Under the pieces are notes generated by a model, which was given only the letters and a program-made list of their open reading frames with translations, was not told where the DNA came from and made no database searches. A program made the position numbers and the translations under genes. Shown here in pieces: positions 35,450 to 47,243 of a DNA stretch of 64,000 bases (position 1 is its first letter; every line of letters starts with the position of its first letter). Source of the DNA: Paulownia fortunei (taxonomy: Eukaryota; Streptophyta; Magnoliopsida; Lamiales; Paulowniaceae); contig CM033114.1 of the NCBI GenBank assembly GCA_019321725.1, positions 20,973,797 through 21,037,796 of the forward strand, given 5' to 3'.

Positions 35450-38091
35450 TTTTTTTATTTATCATTTTCTGTTTTCGTTTGTGTGTGTGGTTGCCTTATG
35501 GGGTAGACGATGATGAAGATCTGGGTTTTCAGTGAGAGACACAATTAAGTTGATTGTGAAGGTTTTGGGACAGCAAGCTACAAATTGTTTTTATTTTTTA
35601 TAATTTATATATTCATATTTGATTTGACCATTTTTTCAGGACTATCAACCTTCCTTTGTTTCCATTGAATTTTTAGTGAGAAATATAAATAAGTTGATTA
35701 TGAAGGTTTTTGGACAATAAAATATAATTTTATTTTTTTTATAATTCAATTATTTATGATTGATTTGATTAATTTTGGTATTCTTTTAATTTAATTACTG
35801 AGTAAATATTAATTGATAATAATTTATAAATATTCAAAATGAATATAACCGCAAACTCCAAGTAAGTTCAAAAATAAAATTCAAGAACTCATACATTAGC
35901 AAGCATATATATATATATATATATAAGAGGCCAAAATGATGATTCAATTGTTTGCCTGCTACATCAATCCGGAGAGAGAGAGAGAAATGGAACTCAAATA
36001 CAGTATAGTTTCAAAAACTTTCAATCTCTTAATTTCTTATTTTTCCTGATAAACCCTTTCATTTCCTATAAAATTATATCCTTTTTCCAAAACGCCGATA
36101 TATATATTTTTATATTATTTAAATTTTCTTTCTGCCTTGTTAGTCAATTTTGTTTACTTACACCTACAGAAACATTACTAAATAATATCAAATTATAATA
36201 TATATCAATATTAATTTAACTCAAAATTTCTTGCTATTGGAGAGACTGTTGTGGTAGAACGTATTCTCAGTAGTGGATTCAGAATACATGTAGAGAATGG
36301 AAATATATTTAATATTTTTATTGAGAAATAATGTGAAGAATTTTGTAAAATATTTTTAATTATAGATGTTTTAACAATTTTGTTATATTATGGTAGGTGA
36401 AAAATATTTTTAATTATAAATATTTTGTTAATATTATTTTATTATGGTTAGTACCGATATAGTAGGGTATAATTTTTTTTAAATATTATAATAAATAATT
36501 GTTATTTTAAAGTAATAAAAATAATATTTTCAAAAAAGTATAACTATCAAACACATTTTTATCTTCGAACAAAGAAAGAAAATGATTGGAAAAAAATGAA
36601 ACTAAAAATAGCTTCAAGCATTCGAATTCTCTGGCAAGATTTTTGGAAAAATTAAGGAGTGTATACTGCAATAAATAACTATAATAAAAGGTGGGATTTT
36701 GGGTTGTGGGTGGCCGTTTGCTTTCTATAGCAATTTTAAATTATTGTTAAACAATTACTATAAATTTGGAATTGTTATTTTTCTAAAGTCGCTAACGCTA
36801 ATCCAACTAGCGACTTTAAAAAATTATGTTTTTTTCTTAACATTAAAGGCATCAATCGAAAATCAATTTTAATTGAGTAACAATATAATAATATTTATTT
36901 TATTCTTTTAATTTGGTTAACTATCATCATCTACAAGAATGGTACAAAGAAGTAAGGTTGGTTCTGTTTCCTCATAAATGTATTTGGGGATTGTCATTTG
37001 GTCAACTATCATTATCTATAAAAATGTATTTATGGATTATTGTTATCAGAAATACGCTTTCATTCCTTCAAAATATTTATCAATTATTTTTAATTAAATA
37101 ATTATATATCATATTATACCTATTAATTACAATAAAAAAATTATGATAAAATATTTACAAATATTTTTCACTAACTATAATATATAATAATAATAAAACA
37201 TGTATAATTACAAATATTTCTTAAAATACATTATATTATTTTTTTCCTACAAAACAAAAATTCTTATCACTTGATATATATATTACTTTTTTTTTTCTCA
37301 TATGCTATCAATGGTGTGACTCTACAAATTAAAATTCAGTGTAACGTCTCGATTTATAAAAATGTTATCAATAATTCATATATCATAATGCATAGTTAAT
37401 TGATATTTAATTTTTGTTGTAATTAGTTTATTCCACTGCGAGATCACCTCATAAACTGGAAATATGTTATCTAAATATTTCAAATAGCATAATTAGCATA
37501 TTCATTTTACTTAAGAGGTATTATACTTCACACCATTGATCAAGTGACATAATCAAGACGTACAAATTTATTATTCTTTTTTTTTTTTCAGGACGTCTTA
37601 AAATTATGATTTTATTTTTCAAAAATAAATTAATTTAAAATAATGATATGTACCAATAGTTTTTTACTATAATTTTTGAAGGCAATAGTGCAAAAACCTA
37701 CTCCATGTATCTTTGTTGTTCCTATTTCACATTCCAAAATAAAATTTTGCTTTCTAAAACAAGTTTTTCCTTCAAAATTATGCTATCAATTTAAGTAATG
37801 ATGCGAAAGTATTAATGTTAACCACAATTTTTAAAGACAATAATTTAAATAATATAAAACTTATACTTTTTCAATTCTATTTTTTTTTTACATCTTGTCA
37901 AACTCCGTACCGAATCAAAATAGACAAACACTTCCATGATGCATGGATTAATGATATCATAAGAACCTAAACTCAAGTCCGAGCAAAATTAAACTAATGA
38001 GAAAATATAAAGGAAATGTCAAACGCAACATCAATAAAAGATAAATGATATTACATACCCAATTAAAAGAGAATTAAAGGATCAATACATA
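35450..38091. other. Intergenic, AT-rich, with a duplicated block
   Basis: It contains two diverged copies of a 100-bp segment (35535-35635 and 35675-35770), the left copy of a larger direct repeat (35985-36950, partner at 39290-39935), an AT repeat near 35908 and a short GA repeat near 35970. No gene is supported. Confidence 0.6.
35985..36950. repeat. Diverged direct repeat, left copy (partner 39290-39935)
   Basis: Matching blocks occur in the same order at both places: ATTTCTTATTTTTCCT.ATAAACCCTT, CTGCCTTGTTAGTCAATTT, then ATTTTTGGAAAAATTAAGGAG with AAAAGGTGGGATTTTGGGTT, then a block ending in ATCTACAAGAATG. The pair brackets the small Cys-rich peptide gene. Confidence 0.75.
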
Positions 38092-38175
38092 TCAACATAT
38101 ATTATTGCCAAAATAGCTTGAAATTAAGTCAATCCACAACAATAAATGTAAAAAATTATTATTAAGTTCTAAATC

Positions 38176-38212
<37 letters not shown>

Positions 38213-38403
38213 ATACAAATGCCATTGAGTCCCAAATGTAGACAGAAGGTGCCGCAACCATAGAGACGGCATGTTGAACCATCAATACAATTAATGGTGG
38301 AGCAATCAAATTGCAGCAGTTTTCTTGATACTGCTGAGGACCTCATTTCTGCACCTTCCACTTTCACCCCAAGATTATCTGGAAACATGTATACATGCAC
38401 AAT

Positions 38404-38448
<45 letters not shown>

Positions 38449-38529
38449 TAGGGTTCTCGTCTTTTTATGTTTCAGAGTTTGAATTTTTAAATATAAATAA
38501 AATAAAAATATATATACATACATATATTT

Positions 38530-38561
<32 letters not shown>

Positions 38562-38647
38562 ATATATATATATTTATGATCTCTTTGATTGTGGATTTGA
38601 GTACTGAGAGTAGGAACTAGAATTCTTTTCTTAAAAAAGAAAATTAA

Positions 38648-38686
<39 letters not shown>

Positions 38687-38798
38687 GTGTGTGTGTGAGA
38701 GAGAGATGAGTTTACCACTTACCAGAAGCAGTGAGCAAAAGCAGAGAGAAGAAGAAGGCCAACTTATTAAGTGCAGATGAATGAATGGTCCTCCCCAT
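38092..38798 (-). CDS. Small secreted cysteine-rich peptide, frame runs through an AT microsatellite
   Basis: Exon 1 is 38723-38798 and exon 2 starts at 38378, joined at a GTAAGT...TTTCCAG phase-1 intron. The first 25 residues form a signal peptide (hydrophobic core LAFFFSLLLLTAS). The mature part reads through a charged linker to a six-cysteine core, C-x4-C-x5-C-x4-C-x3-C-x8-C, beginning FDCSTINC. I do not recognise this spacing as a named defensin, LTP or knottin class. Directly after the last Cys (GICIL) the open frame enters the AT repeat at 38178-38209, giving Tyr-Ile repeats, and continues to a stop at 38092. The natural C terminus is therefore uncertain. The intron also holds AT repeats (38408-38444, 38526-38572) and a GT repeat (about 38656-38698). 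A signalling or defence role is only an inference from the layout. Confidence 0.65.
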
Positions 38799-40908
38799 CT
38801 TAGAGACTTTTAAGCTGTTTGAGCACTTGATTTGATGAAGAATGCCATGTTTAAAGAGGAATTATGCTCTTAATTATTTCCTATTTAATTAGCCACAAGA
38901 AAATAAATAAAACTAATTTATAGAACATTAAGGAGGTGTAATCTTGCGCGACAATCTGATGATAGCATATAAACAATCATGTGTATATTAATGGGGATAA
39001 TTATACAAAGACCCCTAAATTTTGGTTAAATTGTAGAAACACTCCATACTGTTTGGAAAATTACACTGCCATCCGGCAAAAATAGTGAATGAAAATGATG
39101 AAATAAAATATTTGTCCATCTACAAAACAACAAAAGATAAAAGAAAGAAATGGACCAAAAATATGAATATTTTGCTGATGATTTTACCTCTAATTAAATA
39201 AAAATTGAACGAAAATTTTGAATATCTATTTTCTCCTCTCTCATAATATATACATACGTATGTGCATATATAATAAAGTTTTGGATTTCAACTTAATGAA
39301 AACTCAAATAAAGCATAGTTTTAAAAAATTTCAATCTCTTAGGAGACTCTACTCATTTCTTATTTTTCCTCATAAACCCTTAAGTTTTCTATTAAACTAC
39401 ATTCTTTTCCAAAACGTATATACATACATATATATATATATGTATATATTTTATGTTTTTCAATTTTCGTTATGCCTTGTAAGTCAATTTGCTTGATTTT
39501 TGTTTACTTACTCCTACACAAACATTATTAATTAATATCAAATTAAATGGTTTATTAATATCAATGGGACTTGAATTTAAAATTTAAAATTTTGGAGTTT
39601 CTGCCAAGTTTTTTGGAAAAATTAAGGAGGGGTATACAGGAATATCTAATGCAATAAAAGGTGGGATTTGGGGTTGGGGTAGCCGGGTGTATTATAATTG
39701 CACCAAGTATATTGTTTAATTGGATGTTTGGATAATTAATAAAAAAATAACATTTATTAATTTTTTATTAACTTAATATATTATTATTCATCAGATATAA
39801 TATCTCAAATTTTGGAATAGCCATTTGCATTTGGGTGTACACCCATGGTCTCGTCCTTTTTAACTCCATTTATATACAATAATGTTTATTTTATTCCTTT
39901 AATTTGATCAAACTGTCATCTACAAGAATGCTGAGAAGAACTAAATTAGTCAATAAAAAAATACGCAAAAATACAAATCACACATGTGATAGGGCCTTGC
40001 CATATTTATTAGGACTTTCCTTTTTTAACTCAAGTCTATGGCCTATAATTAATATTGCTCAATTATAGGATCTTGTCGATTTTGTTTTCCTCTCTTTTTT
40101 CCCCTCCCTTTTTGGGTTGTGAACACATGCGTTTTGGGTCAAATAAATATATATCTTTCTGACTATTATGATTAGGGACAAAATACATAAAATTCTTTTA
40201 AAAATTATATTCATTTATTATTTTAGTTTTTTAAAATTTAAATAACGTGAGTTACTAATTACTTTTTTAAAATATATATAATTTAAAATATTTTTTTAAA
40301 TTAAACAAAAATTAAAAATTAAATCTGGGATGTAAAATATTCAAAATATACTAAAAATTATATTAATCTTAGTATGTGACATCTCAAAAGTAGTAGTTGA
40401 GAGGCACAGTGTCATATCATTATTTTAAGTTAAATAATATTTTTTGCTTTTTTTTTCTTTAATTTTAAAAGAAGAGTCTTATCTTTAGATATTTTTAAGA
40501 AAAAAAATGAGAATGAGACGATACAATTGAAAATTATCAGGATTATATTCATGTAATCACTTATTGTTCATACCCCTTGAATAGTTTTTAAACATAAAAG
40601 AAAAACGTATGCATACGTTACAAAAAATAAAAATAAAAAAAAATATGGCTCACTAGCAAGAAAATGCTTTCTTAGAAAGTGAGAATCGTAATACGCCTGG
40701 AAATCTACATAATACTTGTTAACAAGAATTTGCAATATTTATAAATATAAAATAAATGAAAAAATATAATGATGTAATAGTTATATGGATATATGCTCCA
40801 TCTAACTCCTTTGGATATACATGGGACCAATTCTTCAACCATCTTCATAGAAGTTTGACTCAAACACTCATGGAACTGCTAAAAACAAAAAATAGCAGAG
40901 AAAAATTC
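38799..40908. other. Intergenic, AT-rich
   Basis: It holds the upstream region of the Cys-rich peptide gene, the right copy of the direct repeat (39290-39935) and AT-rich filler. The ORF at 39218-39496 lies in that repeat and is not a gene. Confidence 0.6.
39290..39935. repeat. Diverged direct repeat, right copy (partner 35985-36950)
   Basis: It shares several collinear blocks with the left copy but is shorter, lacking the part corresponding to about 36230-36580. Confidence 0.75.
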
Positions 40909-41318
40909 AAAGAGACTTTAATGTTCACCTGATTTCTTGTTTGCATGGGGGGAGACGGAGGTTGAGAAGCTGAGAAATGAGATTTATGCGGGCATACCTC
41001 AGCTCACAGATTACATGCCCTTGTCCTGTACTGACGAATGCAGAAAGCTATTAACTAGATTGAGATAAAGATCTCTTGGCACAACCCTAAACACTCTAAG
41101 ATCACGGTCATACATAACATATAAATCACACTTAGAAAGGGTGGACAATTAATTTGAGCAGCAGATACTGTAGCGAAACTGATTGCAAAAGAGGGAAAAT
41201 CGGCCACTTTAAAGAGACTTTAGTGTTCACCTGATATGTTGTTTGCATGGGGGGAGATGGAGGTTGAGAAGCTGACAAATAGGATTTATTTGGGCATACC
41301 TCAGTTCACAGATTACAT
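40909..41318. repeat. Direct repeat of about 110 bp, two copies 302 bp apart
   Basis: 40909-41018 and 41211-41318 share AAAGAGACTTTA.TGTTCACC, GTTTGCATGGGGGGAGA, GGAGGTTGAGAAGCTGA and GGGCATACCTCAG.TCACAG. The composition is richer in GC than the surroundings. The pair lies 0.2-0.6 kb upstream of the KCS start, so it could be part of its promoter or a relic of another sequence. Confidence 0.8.
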
Positions 41319-41471
41319 GAATCACCCCAATGTATTCAATTCTCTCAAAGAATCTTTTCTAGTTTTCTCAACTAACCCTTCATAAATTTGGTGACTTTTC
41401 CAGGGCTTATTTAAAATGAGTAAATGGTTTCAGTTCTTGACAAGAATTTGCTCAGTAAAGCCCGTTTTTCG

Positions 41472-41480
41472 TATATAAAT
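41472..41480 (+). promoter_or_regulatory. TATA box of the KCS gene
   Basis: TATATAAAT lies 65-73 bp upstream of the start codon at 41545, a normal place for a plant TATA box with a short 5' leader. Confidence 0.6.
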
Positions 41481-41544
41481 GAATGATCGCTGACCAACAC
41501 TTATAAGCTCCTGATTTCGCTATATTTCTTGAGTAGAAGCAGAA

Positions 41545-42903
41545 ATGGAACCTGTCTTTATGGCAATGTGTTCATTGTGCTTCTTGTTTTTGCTGTACCA
41601 GTTGTATAAGCTTTCTGATCAAAGAAGAGATCAATGTTGCTACCTTGTGCATTATGAGTGCCACAAGCCTTCTGATGACAGGAAGATAGACACCAAGTTC
41701 TGTGGCGACATTATAGCCCGGAACAAGAATCTTGGCCACCAGGACTACAAGTTCCTCTTGCGTGTCATCGTCAACTCAGGGATTGGAGAGGAGACTTATG
41801 GCCCGAGAAACATCATTGCATGTCGCGAAAACTCTCCCACTCTTCAAGATGGGATTTTGGAGATGGAAGAGTTTTTCATCGACACGCTGGACCAGCTGTT
41901 TCAGAAGACTGGTGTTTCTCCTCAAGAAATAGATGTTCTTGTGGTGAATGTGGCTTTGCTTTCTTCAGTTCCTTCTTTAACATCCAGGATCATCAACCAT
42001 TACAAGATGAGGGATGATATCAAGTCCTTTGATCTCACAGGAATGGGATGCAGTGCAAGCCTGATTTCCATCAATCTTGTGCAGAATATTTTCAAGTCCT
42101 ACAAGAATGCTTTGGCAATTGTGGTCACTTCTGAGTCCATTGCCCCAAACTGGTATTCTGGCAATGACAAGTCCATGATTCTCACCAACTGCTTGTTTCG
42201 TTCAGGAGGGTGCTCGATTCTCCTGACAAACAACAGGGCTTTCAAAAATCACGCAAAGTTGAGGTTGAAATACCTGGTTCGTACTCATTTGGGCGCTTGT
42301 GATGAAGCACACACTTGTTGCATGCAAAAAGAGGATGATCAAGGGAGGCTTGGATTTTATCTCGGTAAAAATCTTCCCAAGACGGCTGCTCGGGCTTTTA
42401 CCAAGAATATAGCAGGTATAGCAACAAAGGCTTTGCCATTAAAGGAACTTATCAGATACATTGTGCTGAAATATGTGGGAAAAGTTGCAACTCTCAATCT
42501 TAAGGCTGGTATAGATCACTTCTGCTTGCATCCAGGTGGAACTGCTGTGATTGAAGAAATCAGAAAGAGCTTGGGGCTAAGTGAGCATGATGTGGAGCCA
42601 TCTAGAATGACTCTCCATCGTTTTGGCAACACGTCTGCGAGTAGCCTCTGGTACGTCTTGTGCTATATGGAGGCCAAGAAGAGACTCAAGAAAGGAGACC
42701 AAGTTTGGATGATCAGTTTTGGCTCTGGTTTCAAGTGCAACAGTTGTGTGTGGGAAGTGTTGAGGGATTTGGAGGATGAAAATGTTTGGGGGGATGCAAT
42801 TGATGGCTACCCTCCACAGACCACAGCCAACCCTTATATGGAACAATACGGTTGGGTCAATCAAGAGAAATTGGAGCCACCTGATGGTGTAGTATTTGAT
42901 TGA
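41545..42903 (+). CDS. KCS: 3-ketoacyl-CoA synthase (KCS12/KCS19-like), single exon
   Basis: Condensing enzyme of the ER fatty-acid elongase: it joins malonyl-CoA to a long acyl-CoA, the step that sets chain length for cuticular wax, suberin and very-long-chain lipids. The 452-residue product has one hydrophobic N-terminal segment (residues 5-22), the FAE1/CUT1/RppA-type domain and the ACP-synthase III C-terminal part. The catalytic triad is visible: Cys169 in GMGCSAS, His329 in HPGG and Asn362 in GNTSAS. The C-terminal GFKCNSCVW motif is intact. The motif that is usually VNCSLF reads VNVALL here, a known kind of variation away from the catalytic triad. The short N terminus and DQRRDQCCYLVHYECHK resemble the KCS12/KCS19 group by eye. 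Stop at 42901. No sign of decay. Confidence 0.95.
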   Translation: MEPVFMAMCSLCFLFLLYQLYKLSDQRRDQCCYLVHYECHKPSDDRKIDTKFCGDIIARNKNLGHQDYKFLLRVIVNSGIGEETYGPRNIIACRENSPTLQDGILEMEEFFIDTLDQLFQKTGVSPQEIDVLVVNVALLSSVPSLTSRIINHYKMRDDIKSFDLTGMGCSASLISINLVQNIFKSYKNALAIVVTSESIAPNWYSGNDKSMILTNCLFRSGGCSILLTNNRAFKNHAKLRLKYLVRTHLGACDEAHTCCMQKEDDQGRLGFYLGKNLPKTAARAFTKNIAGIATKALPLKELIRYIVLKYVGKVATLNLKAGIDHFCLHPGGTAVIEEIRKSLGLSEHDVEPSRMTLHRFGNTSASSLWYVLCYMEAKKRLKKGDQVWMISFGSGFKCNSCVWEVLRDLEDENVWGDAIDGYPPQTTANPYMEQYGWVNQEKLEPPDGVVFD

Positions 42904-45430
42904 AATATATGAAGAGAACAATGTCTTCACTTTCAAGGGGAAAAAGTAAAATCCTCACATTTCAGGGGGAATAAGAACTAGCTAGCAGTGATCTATGTCT
43001 TCTTGGCATATCTTTTAGGTTGATGTATGCTATATGCCGTGTTGTCAGTGTTATTTTCTGTGGAAAGTAAATGAAATTCTAGCAGCTAGAGCTTTGAAAT
43101 TTTCGGTGTCAACCATAAGATCTATATATTGACTTGAATATGCGCGTAACATTTAGCTTTTGCACCCATATTGGACAAGCAGTATGGGGAAATGCATGTC
43201 CCAGCACATTACAATATAGCAACTCATCATCTATCAACAACATTATGAACCATGCAGCAGCATAAGTTTATGTTTTACTTTCAACATAATGAATAATGAG
43301 ACTTGTACCAGTTCACTAACTTCATTTTTGTCTCACTGATTCATCTACAATCAAGAATTGATTCCTTTGAACAAGAAACATTGTACTAAAACATTAAGGT
43401 GGATAAATTCTCAAATTCGTCATTGCAAAAGCAGAGCTGCAGAAGTGCACGGATGCATAGTTACCGTTCTTCTGAGTCATAGATCCACAGCAGCTCCCTT
43501 CCCAACCATAAAAGAAAAAGAAAAAGAAAAGAAAAGAACAGAGGATATCTTTCTCCTAGCTCCCTCTTGCTAGCTAGTATATTTAGCGCAATGAAGGATA
43601 TTTGCTGGTCATCGAATGAAAAAACGACCTTATTCTTCTTGGCGAAAGTCGTGCATTGTATACTTCTACCAAGGGAATCACAACATGAAGAAAGTTAAAG
43701 GTTTCCAAGGACTAACATAAAGCAAATACGCTTATATAAGACTCCTGGAGGTACTTATCAAGCATGGCTAAGAAATCTTTTGGACAACGGTATAGCTCTT
43801 CAAACATGTTAACTGATCACCAAGATTACATAGCACTGCAAAAATCAGATTTCAAATACTTTCATGAAAATTATAACAACTTTCCATGCAACATGTTCTC
43901 AATTCCTGACAAAGAGCAAACTTCCAGGAACAATGAAGGCAAGGCATTAGCTTCCAGCCTGATGAGGAGAAACCAAAACCCGTTTCACACAACTGATAAC
44001 AAGAGCTGAAATATAGAATTAAGTTTAGAACACAATAACTAGATGAAGATAAATCAAAAGCCATTTTAAGAGGATGCAAGACAATCTGACCAGTAGTTTG
44101 TACTATAGTTAAACAAATAAGTGATCTGTTGTCAATCCAAAGAGTTAAATCTTGTAAATTTTCATTTCCTAAACGTTGTAGCTTTATGTACATACTTCCT
44201 ATATGCCCTTCAGTTTATTTTATCTTTATAGAGGCGCATTGACACACAAAAACTCTTGAGCCTACCATAATATTGATAAATATTAAAATTCAATTACAGA
44301 GAAAACTGACAGAGTTGATCAGATAGGCATTACAAGATCAGAGAGGGCAAAGAAAATGAGATTGGACGGCAACTTCTTTGTTCATATTGCTGTTAGTGTA
44401 CAGACTCTTGCGTCGCCGTATTTGAAAAATTCATTAACCATGGACAAGATAGTCATATGATGTACATTCAAGTGAGTGTAATTTACTTATGATTTGAGCA
44501 AGTTTGACGATTATGCTTCTCTGATTTTGAATTATTAGTAATATCAATGAAAAAAGCCCTGCCTGTTTATTAAAGTGAAAATAAATATATGGTGGAGGGG
44601 TCTAAGCATGACCTCTGGATTAACGGTGTAACAAGAAATACATACTTCCTTTCGTCATAAAAAGTAGAATGAAAAACAGAACTAAGAAATCTAAGTGTGA
44701 AACGGTGTAACATAAGGACTACATTTTGATCCAATTTAAGGATGCCGTGATAACAAATTCCCTCATCTTAGACTTGTAAAATTTAGAACCCTTTTCTAAG
44801 TTCTTACTTATCTATCACAAGGTAATAAATAAACACTTACTTATCCATCGCAAGAAAATAAATTAATCTCTTCTAAACTTTGTAGTGACCTCACTATAAC
44901 CAAATGCCATCCATGACTTCATTGTCCCTGGAATTCTTGGACAACCATACTATTTTTCTATGTCAATTTTACTTGGTATAATCTATTCTTCCTTGTAAAC
45001 CATGTTAGAGATGACTAGACTACGAGGTCGACACACAAAATGAGCAAGGTTTTTTTCCTCTTCTTTACAAGACTTCTTCAGCCTTTATAGTCAAGCCTGG
45101 CTGGCCCATGGCTGATTCCAGACAACACTTTCAACAGTGATCAAGATTGCTAAACACTTTTGAACTTAATGTACCTTGATAAATAAATAAAAGATTTCCT
45201 CTCTTGAAATCTAGAGTTTGAGTGGAACAGTTTATTCAAAAGTTTGGTTGTGTTTTTTTAAATGAAAACAATAGACTTAGGATGGTGGGGGGGTTGCAGA
45301 GAGAATGTTTAATGTAATTGCACCATCTTAATTAAGAGGCGAATCTATGACTTTGTCCAGGCCAAATGACGCCATGGCTTCTTGTATTTCTTGCCAAAGT
45401 CAGCTCTAAATTACCAACTTCTTTACATTT
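42904..45430. other. Intergenic, moderately AT-rich
   Basis: It begins with the KCS 3' UTR (to about 43080). The ORFs at 43358-43573, 43764-44009 and 43852-44193 show no family likeness and overlap each other on opposite strands. The GC content at 43300-44250 is slightly higher than in other spacers, so a non-coding transcript is possible, but nothing is recognised. Confidence 0.5.
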
Positions 45431-45433
45431 TAT

Positions 45434-45507
<74 letters not shown>
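45431..45507. repeat. Compound palindromic microsatellite (AC)n(AT)n(GT)n
   Basis: About 12 AC units, 14 AT units and 14 GT units follow one another without interruption, making a near-perfect self-complementary tract of 77 bp. ORFs through it give only Thr-His and Tyr-Ile repeats. Confidence 0.95.
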
Positions 45508-45508
<1 letters not shown>

Positions 45509-46289
45509 AAGATATTGGTGTCTCCAAAATGCTCACCAGGCCAATCTGACCTACCTTTTCTTGTTCAATGTTTGGCCACTCTGCTTTTTCTTTCTTTTTT
45601 GCTACTTTTTTTTGTGAAATGTTTATCTTTGTTGCTTTTCCAATCCTAGTGGATAAAGTAGAATTGAAGCAATTGTGGTTTTCAAGTTCCAAATCTGTGC
45701 AGGTTCTTTAGGTTTTAATTGAATATATATATATATATATAAACATATATATATACCTTTTCCTCGACTTGATGAAGGCAAGGGCCACGGACAGCAGCCC
45801 CTCTCCTCCGTAAACATAAATTTTGTGTATAAATATGTTATATTTTTAAAATTTCACTTACTAAAAAATAATAAAATTAACTTTGATATGATTAAAATAT
45901 TTTCTTACTCATTATCTATAAAATAAAATATGTAATCTCACTTTTCAAAATTAAAATTTCAAACACCATTTAACCAGTGACTACTTGTAAAAGAAATCTA
46001 CACAAAATCTATTTTTCATGCATTGATTCCATCAAGAAGCGATGCAATTTATTATCGGCTAACTTTTATTTTTTATCATCTCGTCTAGGTATAGTATTGA
46101 TATGAAATTACACTAATCAATTCATTTTAATAATATAAGAAAGTAATACTTTCCAAATCAAATAGATGTAAAAATAGTAAAAGGATTAAAAAGCGTATAA
46201 TAATAGTTGTTCTGATAATCCTTGAAATGTTATATTCGATAAATAATATATTAGATGTGTAAATAATGAACCAAAACTCTATTTTATAA

Positions 46290-46320
<31 letters not shown>

Positions 46321-46629
46321 CATTTATATACATGATGAATAATATACAACGTATATAGTATGAATATTACCTATTCTCTTCCAGAAATTGAGAGAAATTC
46401 TTTGTATGAAAACATTAAAGATAAAGGACAGTTGGGGTTGGAGAAGTGGCATCCAACCTTAAAGTATATATGTAACGCGAATAACAGTGTCTAGCATTCA
46501 CATTACCTAGATAGATGCCACTTGAATACCAAAGTCATAAATAATGTCTCTTTGATCACGACACTACACATTTTTTCTTTTTTTCTTTTTCTCTTTCCAT
46601 TTTTAATTTTGTTTAACAATATTCTTAAC
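45508..46629. other. Intergenic, AT-rich
   Basis: No gene is seen. It contains short AT repeats near 45723-45755 and 46290-46312. Confidence 0.6.
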
Positions 46630-47243
46630 GAAAAATTACTAAAAAACTCTTAAAATAATTTTTTAATTTAAAAAAGAAAAACTCAATTTACCGATTTTTA
46701 ATTCAGAAAACACAACAATTAATTTTTACGGTGACACCATTATAGTTTAATGATTTTTGGACAAAATTAGGCTTTAGCTAAAGAAATTAATGAATTGGCT
46801 TTTTTCAAAAGAATTTTTTTTTTTAGGTTTTAAATTATTTGATTGTATTAGTTAAAAATTTGATTTAAACTTTTTTTTTTTTGAATTTTTTGGTATCCTT
46901 TGATAATAAATATTTATTTTTAAGTTTTGTAACATGTTGTAAATTCAAAACTTTTATAATTCACATGAAATAATTTAATATTTAACATACAAGAAATTAA
47001 AATCATCCTATACAATTTTTCAAAAATCTCCAAAAAAAAAAATCTATAAAAAGAACTAAATTTATTAATTTCTTAACATAAGAAGTAGCTGACATGTGAT
47101 TTAGTCAAAAATCATCATTTTTGACGCCGTTAGTTTAAAAGTTAACTAGTGGATTTACCTTTTTTGTAAAATTAAATTTTCGGATAGAAAAATAATTTTA
47201 TGAATTTAAGAAAAAAATATTTCAGGAATTTTAATAATTTTTC
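46630..47243. mobile_element. Fold-back MITE, about 614 bp, long inverted repeats
   Basis: The left arm starts GAAAAATTACTAAAAAACTC. The right arm, in reverse complement, starts GAAAAATTATTAAAATTCCT and stays alignable for roughly 170 bp, including GGTAAAT/CAATTTACC-type matches. The interior is A/T homopolymer-rich. No transposase is present, and no clean target duplication can be fixed. Confidence 0.6.

Noticed and set aside
5713..42903. Idea of a co-ordinated biosynthetic gene cluster (P450s plus KCS)
   Set aside because: The KCS lies about 19 kb away beyond unrelated genes (RCI2, the nine-exon gene, the Cys-rich peptide). The P450 array is explained by tandem duplication alone.
43900..44010. 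CTGATGAGGAGAAAC near 43959, looking like a hammerhead ribozyme core
   Set aside because: The helix II stem and the conserved GAAA plus cleavage-side helices are not present in the right order.
45423..45817. Minus-strand ORFs with Thr-His and Tyr-Ile repeats
   Set aside because: Translation of the compound microsatellite, with no gene features.
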